NCBI RefSeq assembly: GCF_029892445.1
Contig: NZ_JARXVJ010000001.1
Location: 3,038,001-3,102,000, forward strand
DNA: 64,000 nucleotides
Source: Chryseobacterium sp. H1D6B
GTDB taxonomy: Bacteria; Bacteroidota; Bacteroidia; Flavobacteriales; Weeksellaceae
Direction: 5' to 3'
A program made the position numbers and the translations under genes. The number at the start of each line of letters is the position of its first letter. Position 1 is the stretch's first letter. The notes below the pieces were generated by a model. It ran no database searches and was not told where the DNA came from. It saw only the letters and a list, made by a program, of their open reading frames with translations. Shown here one piece after another: positions 1 through 8,443 of the stretch.

Positions 1-1412
1 TTTTCAATAGTCTGAGGAGCGATATATTTACCGCCGGATGTTTTGAACATTTCCTTTTTACGGTCGGTGATCTGTAAAAAGCCTTCGCTGTCGATATGGC
101 CGATATCTCCTGTTTTAAAATAACCATCTTCAGTAAAAGCTTCTTTGGTCATTTCATCATTTTTAAAATACCCTTTGAAAATAGAAGGTCCTTTTACGGT
201 AATTTCACCGTCTTCCTGAATTTTCACATTAAGATTGTCCAAAGGAAGACCTACCGTTCCAATTTTCATTTTTTCGAAACTGTTTACGGAAATAACGGGA
301 GAAGTTTCTGTTAAGCCGTATCCTTCTAACACAGGAATACCTGCATTCTGGAACATTAAATTCAATCTGGTAGATAAAGCGGCAGAACCAGAGACTAAAG
401 TGATTATTTCGCCTCCTAAGCCTTCTCTCCACTTAGAAAATACAAGTTTGTCAGCAATGATTTCCTTAAGTCCTGATGGTTTTGATATTTCTTTCTTTTT
501 ACTGATCATATTTAAAGCCCAGAAGAAAATCTTAGACTTTAATCCTCCTGCAGAAGAACCTGTATTATAAATTTTATCATATACTTTTTCTACCAGTCTC
601 GGTACGACGCTCATATAATGGGGTTTCACCTCTTTTACATTTTCTCCCATCTTGTCAATGCTTTCAGCAAAATAAATGGAAAAACCATTGTACTGGAACA
701 GGTAGAAAAGCATTCTTTCAAAAATATGACAGATAGGAAGGAAGCTGAGAACCCTTGTATCTTTATAATCTAAACTTCTTTTTTTAGGAATTCTTGGGAT
801 AGAACCCAATACATTAGAAACAATATTGTGATGGGTAAGCATTACCCCTTTTGGTCTTCCTGTAGTTCCTGAAGTGTAAATGATGGTTGCCAGATCTTCG
901 GGATTAATGGTATTGGAGATATCTTCTACCTCTATCTGAGTAGAATCATCTTCTCCCAGATCTAAGATTTCTCTCCAGTTGGCAGCGCCGGTGATGGCGT
1001 CAAAAGTGAAAATTCCTTGTAATGAGGGGATATTATGCTTTATCTTCATTACTTTATTCAGTAATTCTTTATCCGAAACAAAGCAGTATTTTATTTCGGC
1101 ATTGCTGAAAATGAACTCATAATCTTCAGGGGAGATACTCGGATATACCGGTACTGAAACAACTCCTATTTGGGAGAGTCCTAAATCCATTACAGCCCAT
1201 TCTGTACGTGAATTAGTCGTGATAAGAGCAATCTTGTCACCTGGTTTTATACCCAGCTTCAAAAGACCTCTTGAGATTTTATTTCCCTGATTGACAAATT
1301 CTTGCGTAGAAGTTTTTTTCCATTCTCCATGATACTTTGTCACAAACATATCATTTTTAGGAAAATTTTCTAAAGCATGGTGTGGTATATCGAATAATCT
1401 TTTGATCGTCAT
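1..1412 (-). CDS. Long-chain acyl-CoA synthetase (AMP-forming), 3' end cut by the window
   Basis: This gene activates fatty acids to acyl-CoA with ATP through an acyl-adenylate, probably at the inner face of the membrane. The frame is open from an ATG at 1412-1410 to the window edge, about 470 residues, so roughly the last fifth of a 590-600 residue enzyme is missing. The ATP/AMP signature YTSGTTGRPKG lies at about residues 179-189, the GYGLTETSP motif near residue 365, and the GYFKTGDIGHID and TDRKKEMFKTSGGKYIAP motifs close to the cut. The family (ANL superfamily, FadD/FAA-like) is clear; chain-length preference cannot be read. It diverges from the acyl-CoA dehydrogenase at 1558 across about 145 bases, which supports a role in beta-oxidation or lipid salvage. 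Confidence 0.93.
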   Translation of the reverse strand, partial: MTIKRLFDIPHHALENFPKNDMFVTKYHGEWKKTSTQEFVNQGNKISRGLLKLGIKPGDKIALITTNSRTEWAVMDLGLSQIGVVSVPVYPSISPEDYEFIFSNAEIKYCFVSDKELLNKVMKIKHNIPSLQGIFTFDAITGAANWREILDLGEDDSTQIEVEDISNTINPEDLATIIYTSGTTGRPKGVMLTHHNIVSNVLGSIPRIPKKRSLDYKDTRVLSFLPICHIFERMLFYLFQYNGFSIYFAESIDKMGENVKEVKPHYMSVVPRLVEKVYDKIYNTGSSAGGLKSKIFFWALNMISKKKEISKPSGLKEIIADKLVFSKWREGLGGEIITLVSGSAALSTRLNLMFQNAGIPVLEGYGLTETSPVISVNSFEKMKIGTVGLPLDNLNVKIQEDGEITVKGPSIFKGYFKNDEMTKEAFTEDGYFKTGDIGHIDSEGFLQITDRKKEMFKTSGGKYIAPQTIE

Positions 1413-1557
1413 AATTTTTTACCTATTTTCTAAAGAATTCTAAATATAAGCATTTTTGTAAAAACAACATATAACTAAATACAATTTTCAACTATCAATT
1501 AAATTTTCAGTTTTGGTTAAAAAGTGTAAATTTACCGCTATCTAATTATTAATTTTT

Positions 1558-2697
1558 ATGGACTTTAATTTATCAGAAGAACAGCTGATGATTCAGCAGG
1601 CAGCAAGAGATTTTGCACAAACAGAGCTTTTACCGGAAGTAATAGAAAGGGACAGAGAACAGAAGTTCCCTACAGAGCAGGTAAAGAAAATGGGGGAAAT
1701 GGGGCTTTTGGGAATGATGGTTGATCCTAAATACGGCGGCGCGGGTATGGACAGCGTTTCTTACGTATTAGCGATGGAGGAGATTGCAAAAATTGATGCT
1801 TCTGCAGCTGTTGTAATGTCTGTAAACAATTCATTGGTATGTGCGGGGCTTGAAAAATTTGCTTCTGAAGAGCAGAAACAAAAATATCTTACTCCTTTAG
1901 CAAGCGGAAAGGTGATCGGAGCTTTTGCTTTGTCTGAACCAGAAGCGGGATCTGATGCTACTTCTCAAAAAACAACTGCAGAAGATAAAGGAGACTATTA
2001 TCTTTTAAATGGAATCAAAAACTGGATCACAAACGGTGGAACAGCTTCTTATTATATTGTAATTGCTCAGACAGACCCTGAGAAAAAACATAAAGGAATC
2101 AATGCGTTTATTGTAGAAAGAGGATGGGAAGGTTTTGAAATCGGAGCAAAAGAAGATAAATTAGGAATCAGAGGAAGTGATACGCATTCTTTAATCTTTA
2201 ACAATGTGAAAGTACCGAAAGAAAACAGAATCGGGGAAGACGGTTTTGGATTCAATTTTGCAATGGCTGTATTGAACGGCGGAAGAATCGGTATTGCTTC
2301 TCAGGCACTAGGTATTGCTTCTGGAGCTTATGAATTAGCTCTTAAATATGCTAAAACAAGAAAAGCTTTCAAAACTGAAATTATCAACCACCAGGCTATC
2401 GCATTCAAATTAGCAGATATGGCAACACAGATCACTGCTGCAAGAATGCTTTGTTTCAAGGCAGCTGTAGAAAAAGATGCTGGAAAAGATATCTCTGAAA
2501 GTGGTGCTATGGCGAAATTATATTCTTCCCAAGTGGCGATGGATACTACTATTGAAGCAGTACAGATCCACGGAGGATACGGATACGTGAAAGAATATCA
2601 CGTAGAAAGAATGATGCGTGATGCGAAAATCACTCAAATTTATGAAGGAACTTCAGAAATCCAGAGAATTGTGATTTCAAGAAGTATCGCAAAATAA
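1558..2697 (+). CDS. Acyl-CoA dehydrogenase
   Basis: This FAD enzyme carries out the first oxidation step of acyl-CoA in beta-oxidation or branched-chain acyl-CoA breakdown, passing electrons to electron-transfer flavoprotein. It has the full three-part fold at the usual length (379 residues): a helical N-terminal domain, a middle beta domain with FALSEPEAGSDA near residue 122 and NWITNGG near 156, and a C-terminal helical domain. The C-terminal IYEGTSEIQR motif holds the expected catalytic glutamate, Glu363, at the position used by short- and medium-chain enzymes. It diverges from the acyl-CoA synthetase and is followed 21 bases later by a small membrane-anchored protein that may share the transcript. 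Substrate preference cannot be decided from sequence alone; the short-chain (butyryl) type is most likely. Confidence 0.95.
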   Translation: MDFNLSEEQLMIQQAARDFAQTELLPEVIERDREQKFPTEQVKKMGEMGLLGMMVDPKYGGAGMDSVSYVLAMEEIAKIDASAAVVMSVNNSLVCAGLEKFASEEQKQKYLTPLASGKVIGAFALSEPEAGSDATSQKTTAEDKGDYYLLNGIKNWITNGGTASYYIVIAQTDPEKKHKGINAFIVERGWEGFEIGAKEDKLGIRGSDTHSLIFNNVKVPKENRIGEDGFGFNFAMAVLNGGRIGIASQALGIASGAYELALKYAKTRKAFKTEIINHQAIAFKLADMATQITAARMLCFKAAVEKDAGKDISESGAMAKLYSSQVAMDTTIEAVQIHGGYGYVKEYHVERMMRDAKITQIYEGTSEIQRIVISRSIAK

Positions 2698-2718
2698 AAA
2701 TTTAAAACACACTTTATT

Positions 2719-3084
2719 ATGAAAAAATCTTTGTGGATCACTTTAGGCGTAGTTTTACTGCTTTTAGGAGTATTTGTATGGTACAAATATTATTTTGTTT
2801 TCGGGGAAGGAGTAAAATCCGGCTATCTGAATTATGCCATGAACAAAGGCTATGTATTCAAAACCTATGAAGGAAAACTTATTCAGGAAGGTTTTGGAAG
2901 AGGCAAGACAGGAACTATAACCAGCTATGAATTTGAATTTTCTGTATCAGATCCTGAAATTTTCAAGCAGTTAGAAACCAACAGCGGGAAAATGTTTGAT
3001 CTTCATTACAAAGAATACAACGGTGCGCTGCCCTGGAGAGGAAACACAAAGTTTGTTGTTGATAAAATAGTGAATATGAAATAA
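2719..3084 (+). CDS. Small membrane-anchored protein of unknown function
   Basis: A 121-residue protein with one N-terminal hydrophobic segment (about residues 4-24) followed by a soluble domain of about 95 residues rich in aromatic and glycine residues (for example GRGKTGTITSYEFEF). It resembles a family common in Bacteroidetes genomes that has sometimes been labelled 6-phosphogluconate dehydrogenase; nothing here (no nucleotide-binding fold, far too short) supports that activity. The segment could be an uncleaved anchor or a signal peptide; no convincing cleavage site is visible. It lies 21 bases after the acyl-CoA dehydrogenase and is closed by a clear terminator, so the two probably form a transcription unit. 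Confidence 0.75.
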   Translation: MKKSLWITLGVVLLLLGVFVWYKYYFVFGEGVKSGYLNYAMNKGYVFKTYEGKLIQEGFGRGKTGTITSYEFEFSVSDPEIFKQLETNSGKMFDLHYKEYNGALPWRGNTKFVVDKIVNMK

Positions 3085-3085
3085 G

Positions 3086-3112
3086 CAAAGGCTCTCAATT
3101 GAGAGCCTTTTG
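3086..3112 (+). terminator. Rho-independent terminator after the dehydrogenase unit
   Basis: A perfect inverted repeat (GGCTCTC, AATT, GAGAGCC with flanking AAA/TTT pairs) begins right after the stop codon at 3084 and ends in a short T run. Confidence 0.85.
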
Positions 3113-3207
3113 CATTCACAAACCACTGAAAATAATAACATATTTTTTAACTCGTTAAATGAGTCTACTTATTTCTACACAGGAGAAATTATAAGACTTA
3201 GAATACA

Positions 3208-4239
3208 TTACTTAATAATAAATCCATCTGAAGTTGGGAATTGATCAATAATATCATCACCCACACCAAAGTTTCCTTTCAAAATATCTTTTGGATTTCC
3301 GCTGATCCATGTGCTGAGATCAATGGCTTCGTATAAACCATTATTAAAACCAAGCAGCACAATCAATTTTTCAGAACCGATATTTTTAATATAATGTCCG
3401 GCTCCCATAGGTACGTATCCTACATCACCTTTTTCAAATTCATCCTTTACAAACTGGCCTTCGGCTAAGAAAACTCCCATTTCTGCCCTTCCCTGGATAT
3501 AATACTGCCATTCATCAGCATTCGGATGCCAGTGCATTTCTCTTAATCCTCCAGGTTCGATTTCAAAAATACTTCCTGTAATAGACTTGGCAACAGCAAA
3601 CTCCTTTTGGGTAACCACTCTTTGAAGCCCTCCTCCAGGAACTATAATTGGCTGCTGGGCACCAAGAGGGTAGCGGTGTTTTGAAACCAATGATATTTCA
3701 GTACGTGCTGATGCCAGCCCTGAATGGATGTCAGGAGTTTCGCATTGTGCAAAATAAGCTTCCCCTTGATATAATTTTTTTACTTCCTCTTCAGTAATTC
3801 CTAAATTCTGGGCAGCAACTGCTGTAGGAACGCTCGATATAAAATCTGTGATACTGAATGTATGGTCTTCAGAAAAATCACCATTGTCAAAAATAAGAAT
3901 GAAGTGGCAGCTTTCACTGCTGATACACTGAAGCACGTGGCCGTAGCCCCTTGGGAAATACCATACATCTCCGGGATTGAAAATATCGGTAAAAACATTT
4001 CCTTCAGGATCAATTACTGTCGTACGCATCTGTCCTTCGAGCACATAACCCCATTCTGCCGCATTGGCGTGCCAGTGAAGCTCGCGGATGGCACCTGGAT
4101 CTAAATGCATACTTACTCCAGCCAAATTTTGAGAAGCCGCAAATTCTTTTACCGAAACCCCTCTTGTAATACCTCCGGGTCCCAGTCTTGGTTCCTTTTT
4201 CTCTAATTCGTATTTAAAATTGGGAAGATCTCTGCTCAT
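3208..4239 (-). CDS. Bicupin of the oxalate decarboxylase family
   Basis: A 343-residue two-domain cupin. Both metal sites look intact: His55, His57, Glu62 and His101 in the first domain (HWHANAAEW), and His236, His238, Glu243 and His282 in the second (HWHPNADEWQYY). This matches the manganese-binding pattern of oxalate decarboxylases, which convert oxalate to formate and CO2. The active-site lid, SENST in Bacillus OxdC, reads SEDHT here (residues 123-127): the catalytic-type glutamate is kept (Glu124) but the next residues differ, so decarboxylase activity is plausible and not certain. There is no signal peptide, so the protein should be cytosolic. It stands alone, transcribed opposite to the dehydrogenase unit. 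Other bicupin enzymes acting on small carboxylic acids remain possible. Confidence 0.85.
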   Translation of the reverse strand: MSRDLPNFKYELEKKEPRLGPGGITRGVSVKEFAASQNLAGVSMHLDPGAIRELHWHANAAEWGYVLEGQMRTTVIDPEGNVFTDIFNPGDVWYFPRGYGHVLQCISSESCHFILIFDNGDFSEDHTFSITDFISSVPTAVAAQNLGITEEEVKKLYQGEAYFAQCETPDIHSGLASARTEISLVSKHRYPLGAQQPIIVPGGGLQRVVTQKEFAVAKSITGSIFEIEPGGLREMHWHPNADEWQYYIQGRAEMGVFLAEGQFVKDEFEKGDVGYVPMGAGHYIKNIGSEKLIVLLGFNNGLYEAIDLSTWISGNPKDILKGNFGVGDDIIDQFPTSDGFIIK

Positions 4240-4330
4240 GGGTGATTTGGTTTTTAAATAGTTCTTTAGATAAAGTTAGCAAAGAAACACTTTCATACCT
4301 GTCAAATAAGTATTAAAATATCCTTAAAAT

Positions 4331-4356
4331 AAAAATCCATCGGAATGATGGATTTG
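4331..4356 (-). terminator. Terminator of the DUF4349 gene
   Basis: On the minus strand a 9-bp stem (AAATCCATC / GATGGATTT, loop of 5) follows the stop codon at 4363 and runs into a T-rich tract. Confidence 0.75.
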
Positions 4357-4362
4357 AAAAAT

Positions 4363-5298
4363 TTAGTGGGAATCGTTATTCGGAAGGTTTTTGTTTTTCT
4401 TTTTGTAGAAATAATATCCAATTCCAGCAATTAGAAGCAGCGGCCATAAAGGAAGTATGAAAAGAAAAATAGAAGTAATGACCTCCCATCCGGATGAAAC
4501 AGCGGCCAAAGACTTTTCTCCAAATGTTTTGGGCTTATCTTTTGCTGTGTATTCTCCAGCAGCCCCGTAAAGTGTAATTTCCAAGTCGCAGAGTGTATTA
4601 TTTACATAATCCTGTCCTGAAACATCAACTCCTTTATTTTCAATTTCACCGATGTTGTTGCTTAAGTCGTCCATTAAATAGTCAAACTTCTGGATGGGTA
4701 CTTTTATTTTTAAATAAGATATTTTCTGATCATTATTATTGAAAGAAATATTTTCGCTTCTTATGTAGCCGTCATATTTTTTCACCTGTTCTTTTACAAT
4801 TTCTTTAGCCGTTTCTGCATCTGGTACATTGAGCTCTAAAACACCGGTTTTTACCATTTTGTTTTTAGAGATATTTAATTCGTAGTTGTCTTTTCTAGGA
4901 TGATCTTTATATATTATCTTCGTTTCTTTAATTACTTTTTGCGCTGGTGTACTAACCGCTATTTTTTTAGATTTCTTTTCAGCAGCATCTTTTTTCTCTG
5001 TTTTTAATTCCAGTTTTACAGAAGCGATTTTATTAGTTAAAGAATCAGCTATTTTTGAAGTGTTTTCAATGGTGCTTTTTATATCTTCTTTTGCATTTTC
5101 AAGGTCTTTAATTTTGATATTTGAAGAGTCTAAAATTTCTTCTGCGGTCTTATTAATAGAGTGAATTGTTTCTGAAGTATTGGATGCTGCACTGTCTGCT
5201 GTATGTACAGCTTTTTCAAATTGAGATTGAGCAGCCTCACTCTTTTTACACATAATAAAGGTACTTGATATAGCGGCTAGTAAAATGAACTTTTTCAT
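4363..5298 (-). CDS. DUF4349 domain envelope protein
   Basis: A 311-residue protein with an N-terminal signal ending in a cysteine (Cys17, TFIMCKK), which suggests an atypical lipoprotein. It continues with a long Lys/Glu/Asp-rich helical stretch (about residues 25-130, likely coiled coil), then a DUF4349 region (about 148-245, starting MVKTGVLELNV and including a DYVNNTLCDLEITLYG segment). Near the C-terminus are a hydrophobic membrane span (about 275-300) and a charged KKKNK tail. The function of DUF4349 is not known; it is usually found in membrane-anchored extracytoplasmic proteins. Having both a possible lipid anchor and a C-terminal span is odd, so the N-terminus may simply be an ordinary signal peptide. 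It is monocistronic, with its own terminator. Confidence 0.8.
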   Translation of the reverse strand: MKKFILLAAISSTFIMCKKSEAAQSQFEKAVHTADSAASNTSETIHSINKTAEEILDSSNIKIKDLENAKEDIKSTIENTSKIADSLTNKIASVKLELKTEKKDAAEKKSKKIAVSTPAQKVIKETKIIYKDHPRKDNYELNISKNKMVKTGVLELNVPDAETAKEIVKEQVKKYDGYIRSENISFNNNDQKISYLKIKVPIQKFDYLMDDLSNNIGEIENKGVDVSGQDYVNNTLCDLEITLYGAAGEYTAKDKPKTFGEKSLAAVSSGWEVITSIFLFILPLWPLLLIAGIGYYFYKKKNKNLPNNDSH

Positions 5299-5605
5299 AA
5301 TGTTAATTTTTTAATGAAGTAAAATTAGAGCCTAATTGTAAGATGCTTTTTGTAAATGAAAAGTATTATTCTGGTAAATTTTTAAATAGTATATAATCAA
5401 TGATTTGTATCTGTTTTACAACTGTTTTACAAAAATTCTGTTGTCTTTTTATGATCTTTTATTTTGTTATAATTGATTAAATTTTCTTTTATAATTATTT
5501 TATATTAAATTATATCCCTCATAATTTATAATAACTTATATCTATGTGATAAAATCAATCTTTATGAATTGGTTTTAATTAAATTTTTGATGTTTAAATA
5601 ATTTA
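5299..5605. other. AT-rich intergenic region without a gene
   Basis: This gap between the diverging genes at 5298 and 5619 is very AT-rich, especially from about 5440 on, with many stop codons in all frames. I see no RNA gene or strong hairpin. It presumably holds the two divergent promoters; a TATATTTG box at 5606-5613 is the only recognisable Bacteroidetes -7 element. Confidence 0.5.
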
Positions 5606-5618
5606 TATATTTGTGATT

Positions 5619-6101
5619 ATGAGTATTTTGCTGAAATATTATCTTCTTTTTTGCGTCTTATTTTTGTTAGTGTTTTCTTGTGCTAATTCTCAAAATATTG
5701 GACAGGCACGACCTGTCAACAAACCACTAAATGAGGTTGGTTTTACCGAGATAAGAAGATTAAATAAGGTTGCAGATATAAAAGAAGCGGTTATTATTAA
5801 TTCAACGAAAGAGATTAAAGAATTGTATACGAGACTGGATAACACTGCTTACTCTAGATCTGCCCCTATTCCGGTTTTAGCAAATGACCAAGGATGTTTT
5901 TTGATATTGAAACCTAAGCTGAAAAATATAAAAAACGGAGATATTGAAGTGGAAAAATTAGAATCTGATGGTTCAACGCTGATTGTGAACTATAAAGAAG
6001 TAGAAAACTGGGAGTACGCTGAAAAAAAACAATCTGATCCAATATTGATACTTAAAATTTTAAACAAACCAAATCTAATAAAGTTAAATCAAATCAATTA
6101 A
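5619..6101 (+). CDS. Small lipoprotein-like exported protein, unknown function
   Basis: About 160 residues. I prefer the ATG at 5619 to the GTG two codons upstream. The N-terminus is strongly hydrophobic and ends in LLVFSCANSQ, with Cys at a position compatible with lipid modification. The rest has no recognisable domain; it is mixed charged and aliphatic, as in a small beta-rich domain. It lies only 5 bases before the secreted metalloprotease gene at 6107, so the two are probably co-transcribed; it may be a companion or inhibitor of that protease, but this is only context. A TATATTTG promoter-like box ends six bases before the ATG, so the message could be leaderless or nearly so. Confidence 0.7.
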   Translation: MSILLKYYLLFCVLFLLVFSCANSQNIGQARPVNKPLNEVGFTEIRRLNKVADIKEAVIINSTKEIKELYTRLDNTAYSRSAPIPVLANDQGCFLILKPKLKNIKNGDIEVEKLESDGSTLIVNYKEVENWEYAEKKQSDPILILKILNKPNLIKLNQIN

Positions 6102-6106
6102 AGCTT

Positions 6107-8374
6107 ATGAAGCAAAAATTATTATTTCTAGCAGTCTTAATAGTATCGGCATCAGGATTTGCCCAGCAGAACCAATGGAGCCGGATTTCTCAAAAAGACG
6201 TAAGAGAAGCTAGAGAAAGATCCGTGAAAGTTTCAGATTTTGAGCTGTTAAGACTAAATACAGATGAACTTAAACTGCAGTTGTCAAATGCTCCTGACAG
6301 AAATAAAATGCCGTCCGCAAAAGGTGTTTTAATAAGATTTCCTAATCAGCGAGGAACATTTGATACATTTGAAGTTGTAGAAGCTTCTACAATGCATCCG
6401 GAATTACAATCGAGATATTCTGATATCAGATCTTATATGGGGCATAAAGTAGGCGATCCTGCTACGAAAATAAGATTTACTTATGATTCTTATTTCGGAT
6501 TGAATGCAATAGTAAGAAGTATAAAAGGAATGTACTATATTGATTCTTATTCTAAAGACAATAAAAACTATATGGTGTATGACAGGAATAATGCGAGTTC
6601 TTCCAGAGCATTTCAGTGTTTATTTAAAGAAGATGAAACATTAAAGCAGTCGATAGAAGCTGGTATGCAGCATAAAACTGTAGTAGACGGGCTGCTAAGA
6701 AGGTATAGACTGGCCATTACTACAACTACTGAATATACGGCATACATTGCCCAGCAGGCTGGGGTGGGTGCAGGAACTGATGCTCAAAAAAAAGCAGCCG
6801 TATTAGCGGCGGTGAACTTAGTAGTAAACCGTGTTAATGAAGTATTTGAAAATGATATTTCCGTTACTTTACAGCTGATTCCTAATACAGATTTACTCTT
6901 TTTTATAAATGACGATACTTTTAATGCACTTGATGCCTATCAGATGATTGATGAAAATCAAACTGTTGCTGATAATGCAGTAGGTGCAGCGAACTATGAT
7001 ATAGGACATCTTTTCTTTCAAGCGTCGCAAGGAAACGATAACGGGCTGGCTTATACACCGGCAGTCTGTGATAATAATGTAAAAGCCGGAGGGGTTACCG
7101 GATCTGCAATTCCGGTAGGTGATCCTTTTGCTATTGATTATGTAGCCCACGAAATGGGACACCAGTTTGGAGCTAACCATACTCAAAATAATGCATGCAA
7201 TAGAAATACCAATACCTCTATTGAACCAGGAAGTGCCAGTTCAATTATGGGGTATGCAGGGATCTGTCCTCCGAATGTTCAGAATAACAGTGATGCTTAT
7301 TTTCATTCTATCAGTATCAATGAAATGTATACGAAAATTACCGGAACTGGAAACTGCGGCGTGAATACAGCAACAGGAAATAATGAACCTGCTGCTAATG
7401 CAGGACCAGACAAAACGATTCCTAAAGAAACGCCTTTTGCTTTAACAGGAATAGGAAACGATCCAGATGGAGATGCTGTCACTTACAATTGGGAGCAGAT
7501 CGATTTTGGTGCAGCACAAATGCCTCCAAGACCTGCAAACGCAGTAGGACCGATGTTTAGATCTTTATTGGCGACTACATCTCCTACAAGATATTTTCCA
7601 AGATTGTCCACTATAGTAGGAGGATATAATGGAGCTATCATTACCCAGACGGATTTCAGAGCTTGGGAAAAACTTTCATCAGTAGCAAGGACATTAAATT
7701 TTTCTCTTCTGGTAAGGGATAATAACCCAGCAGGCGGACAGACCGGCCGTGATGATATTCAGTTGACGGTTTCAGCGGCGGCAGGACCATTTATTGTAAC
7801 TTCACAAAATGCTTCAGGAGTAGTCTGGAATACCGGCGAATCCAAAACAATCACATGGAATGTTGCGAATACCAATGCTGCTCCTGTAAGTACTGCAAAT
7901 GTTATGATCCTGCTTTCAACGGACGGCGGACTTACTTTCCCTCAGACATTGGTCGCAAGCACACCCAATAACGGAATGTATACTTTTAATGTTCCAAGCG
8001 GGCTGGGAAACACTACAACAGCAAGATTGATGATAAAAGCAATTGATAATGTATTCTTGAATGTAAATACAACGAATTTTACTATTAATTCTACTTTAGG
8101 AGTGAATGATCTTGAAAAATCTGAAGATGGATTGAAAATTTATCCTAATCCTTCCAAAGGTATCTTCACGATCGAAACCAATGCAAAAAATAATATTTCC
8201 TATACTGTATTTGCAATGGACGGCAAATTAGTAAGCCAGAAAAAAGAAGTCAGAAGTAACGGCGGAAAAATATCTGAAAAGGTTAATTTATCTAACCTTC
8301 CTTCTGGAGTGTATCTTATCCAGGTAGATAAAGATGATCAGAAAATATCTAAAAAACTGATTATAACTAAATAA
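6107..8374 (+). CDS. Secreted reprolysin-like zinc metalloprotease with T9SS sorting domain
   Basis: A 755-residue exported protease. It has a Sec signal peptide ending SGFAQ (about residues 1-19), a propeptide-like region, and a metzincin catalytic domain (about 195-415). The zinc site is HEMGHQFGANH (His348, Glu349, His352, His358), followed by a SSIMGYAG Met-turn; this is the reprolysin-like (M12B-type) pattern. After it come a PKD/REJ-like module (about 430-560, NAGPDKTIPK) and an Ig-like module (about 570-665). The C-terminal type A T9SS sorting domain (about 670-755) contains YPNPSKG and ends KKLIITK. It should be secreted through the outer membrane, then released or attached. The T9SS domain is normally removed on export. 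A bidirectional terminator follows. Confidence 0.93.
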   Translation: MKQKLLFLAVLIVSASGFAQQNQWSRISQKDVREARERSVKVSDFELLRLNTDELKLQLSNAPDRNKMPSAKGVLIRFPNQRGTFDTFEVVEASTMHPELQSRYSDIRSYMGHKVGDPATKIRFTYDSYFGLNAIVRSIKGMYYIDSYSKDNKNYMVYDRNNASSSRAFQCLFKEDETLKQSIEAGMQHKTVVDGLLRRYRLAITTTTEYTAYIAQQAGVGAGTDAQKKAAVLAAVNLVVNRVNEVFENDISVTLQLIPNTDLLFFINDDTFNALDAYQMIDENQTVADNAVGAANYDIGHLFFQASQGNDNGLAYTPAVCDNNVKAGGVTGSAIPVGDPFAIDYVAHEMGHQFGANHTQNNACNRNTNTSIEPGSASSIMGYAGICPPNVQNNSDAYFHSISINEMYTKITGTGNCGVNTATGNNEPAANAGPDKTIPKETPFALTGIGNDPDGDAVTYNWEQIDFGAAQMPPRPANAVGPMFRSLLATTSPTRYFPRLSTIVGGYNGAIITQTDFRAWEKLSSVARTLNFSLLVRDNNPAGGQTGRDDIQLTVSAAAGPFIVTSQNASGVVWNTGESKTITWNVANTNAAPVSTANVMILLSTDGGLTFPQTLVASTPNNGMYTFNVPSGLGNTTTARLMIKAIDNVFLNVNTTNFTINSTLGVNDLEKSEDGLKIYPNPSKGIFTIETNAKNNISYTVFAMDGKLVSQKKEVRSNGGKISEKVNLSNLPSGVYLIQVDKDDQKISKKLIITK

Positions 8375-8387
8375 TAAAAAGTATATA

Positions 8388-8430
8388 AAAAATAAAACCG
8401 TTCAATTCAATTGAACGGTTTTATTTTTTA
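8388..8430. terminator. Bidirectional terminator between the protease and prfC
   Basis: A long perfect inverted repeat (AAAACCGTTCAATT mirrored across its centre) flanked by A and T runs serves both converging genes. Confidence 0.88.
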
Positions 8431-8443
8431 TATTAAATCTTAA

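Noticed and set aside
96..570. Small frames near the left edge
   Set aside because: They lie inside the acyl-CoA synthetase, which is read on the minus strand off the window edge.
2719..3084. 6-phosphogluconate dehydrogenase as product of the small membrane protein
   Set aside because: The protein has one membrane span and about 95 further residues, with none of the dehydrogenase motifs.
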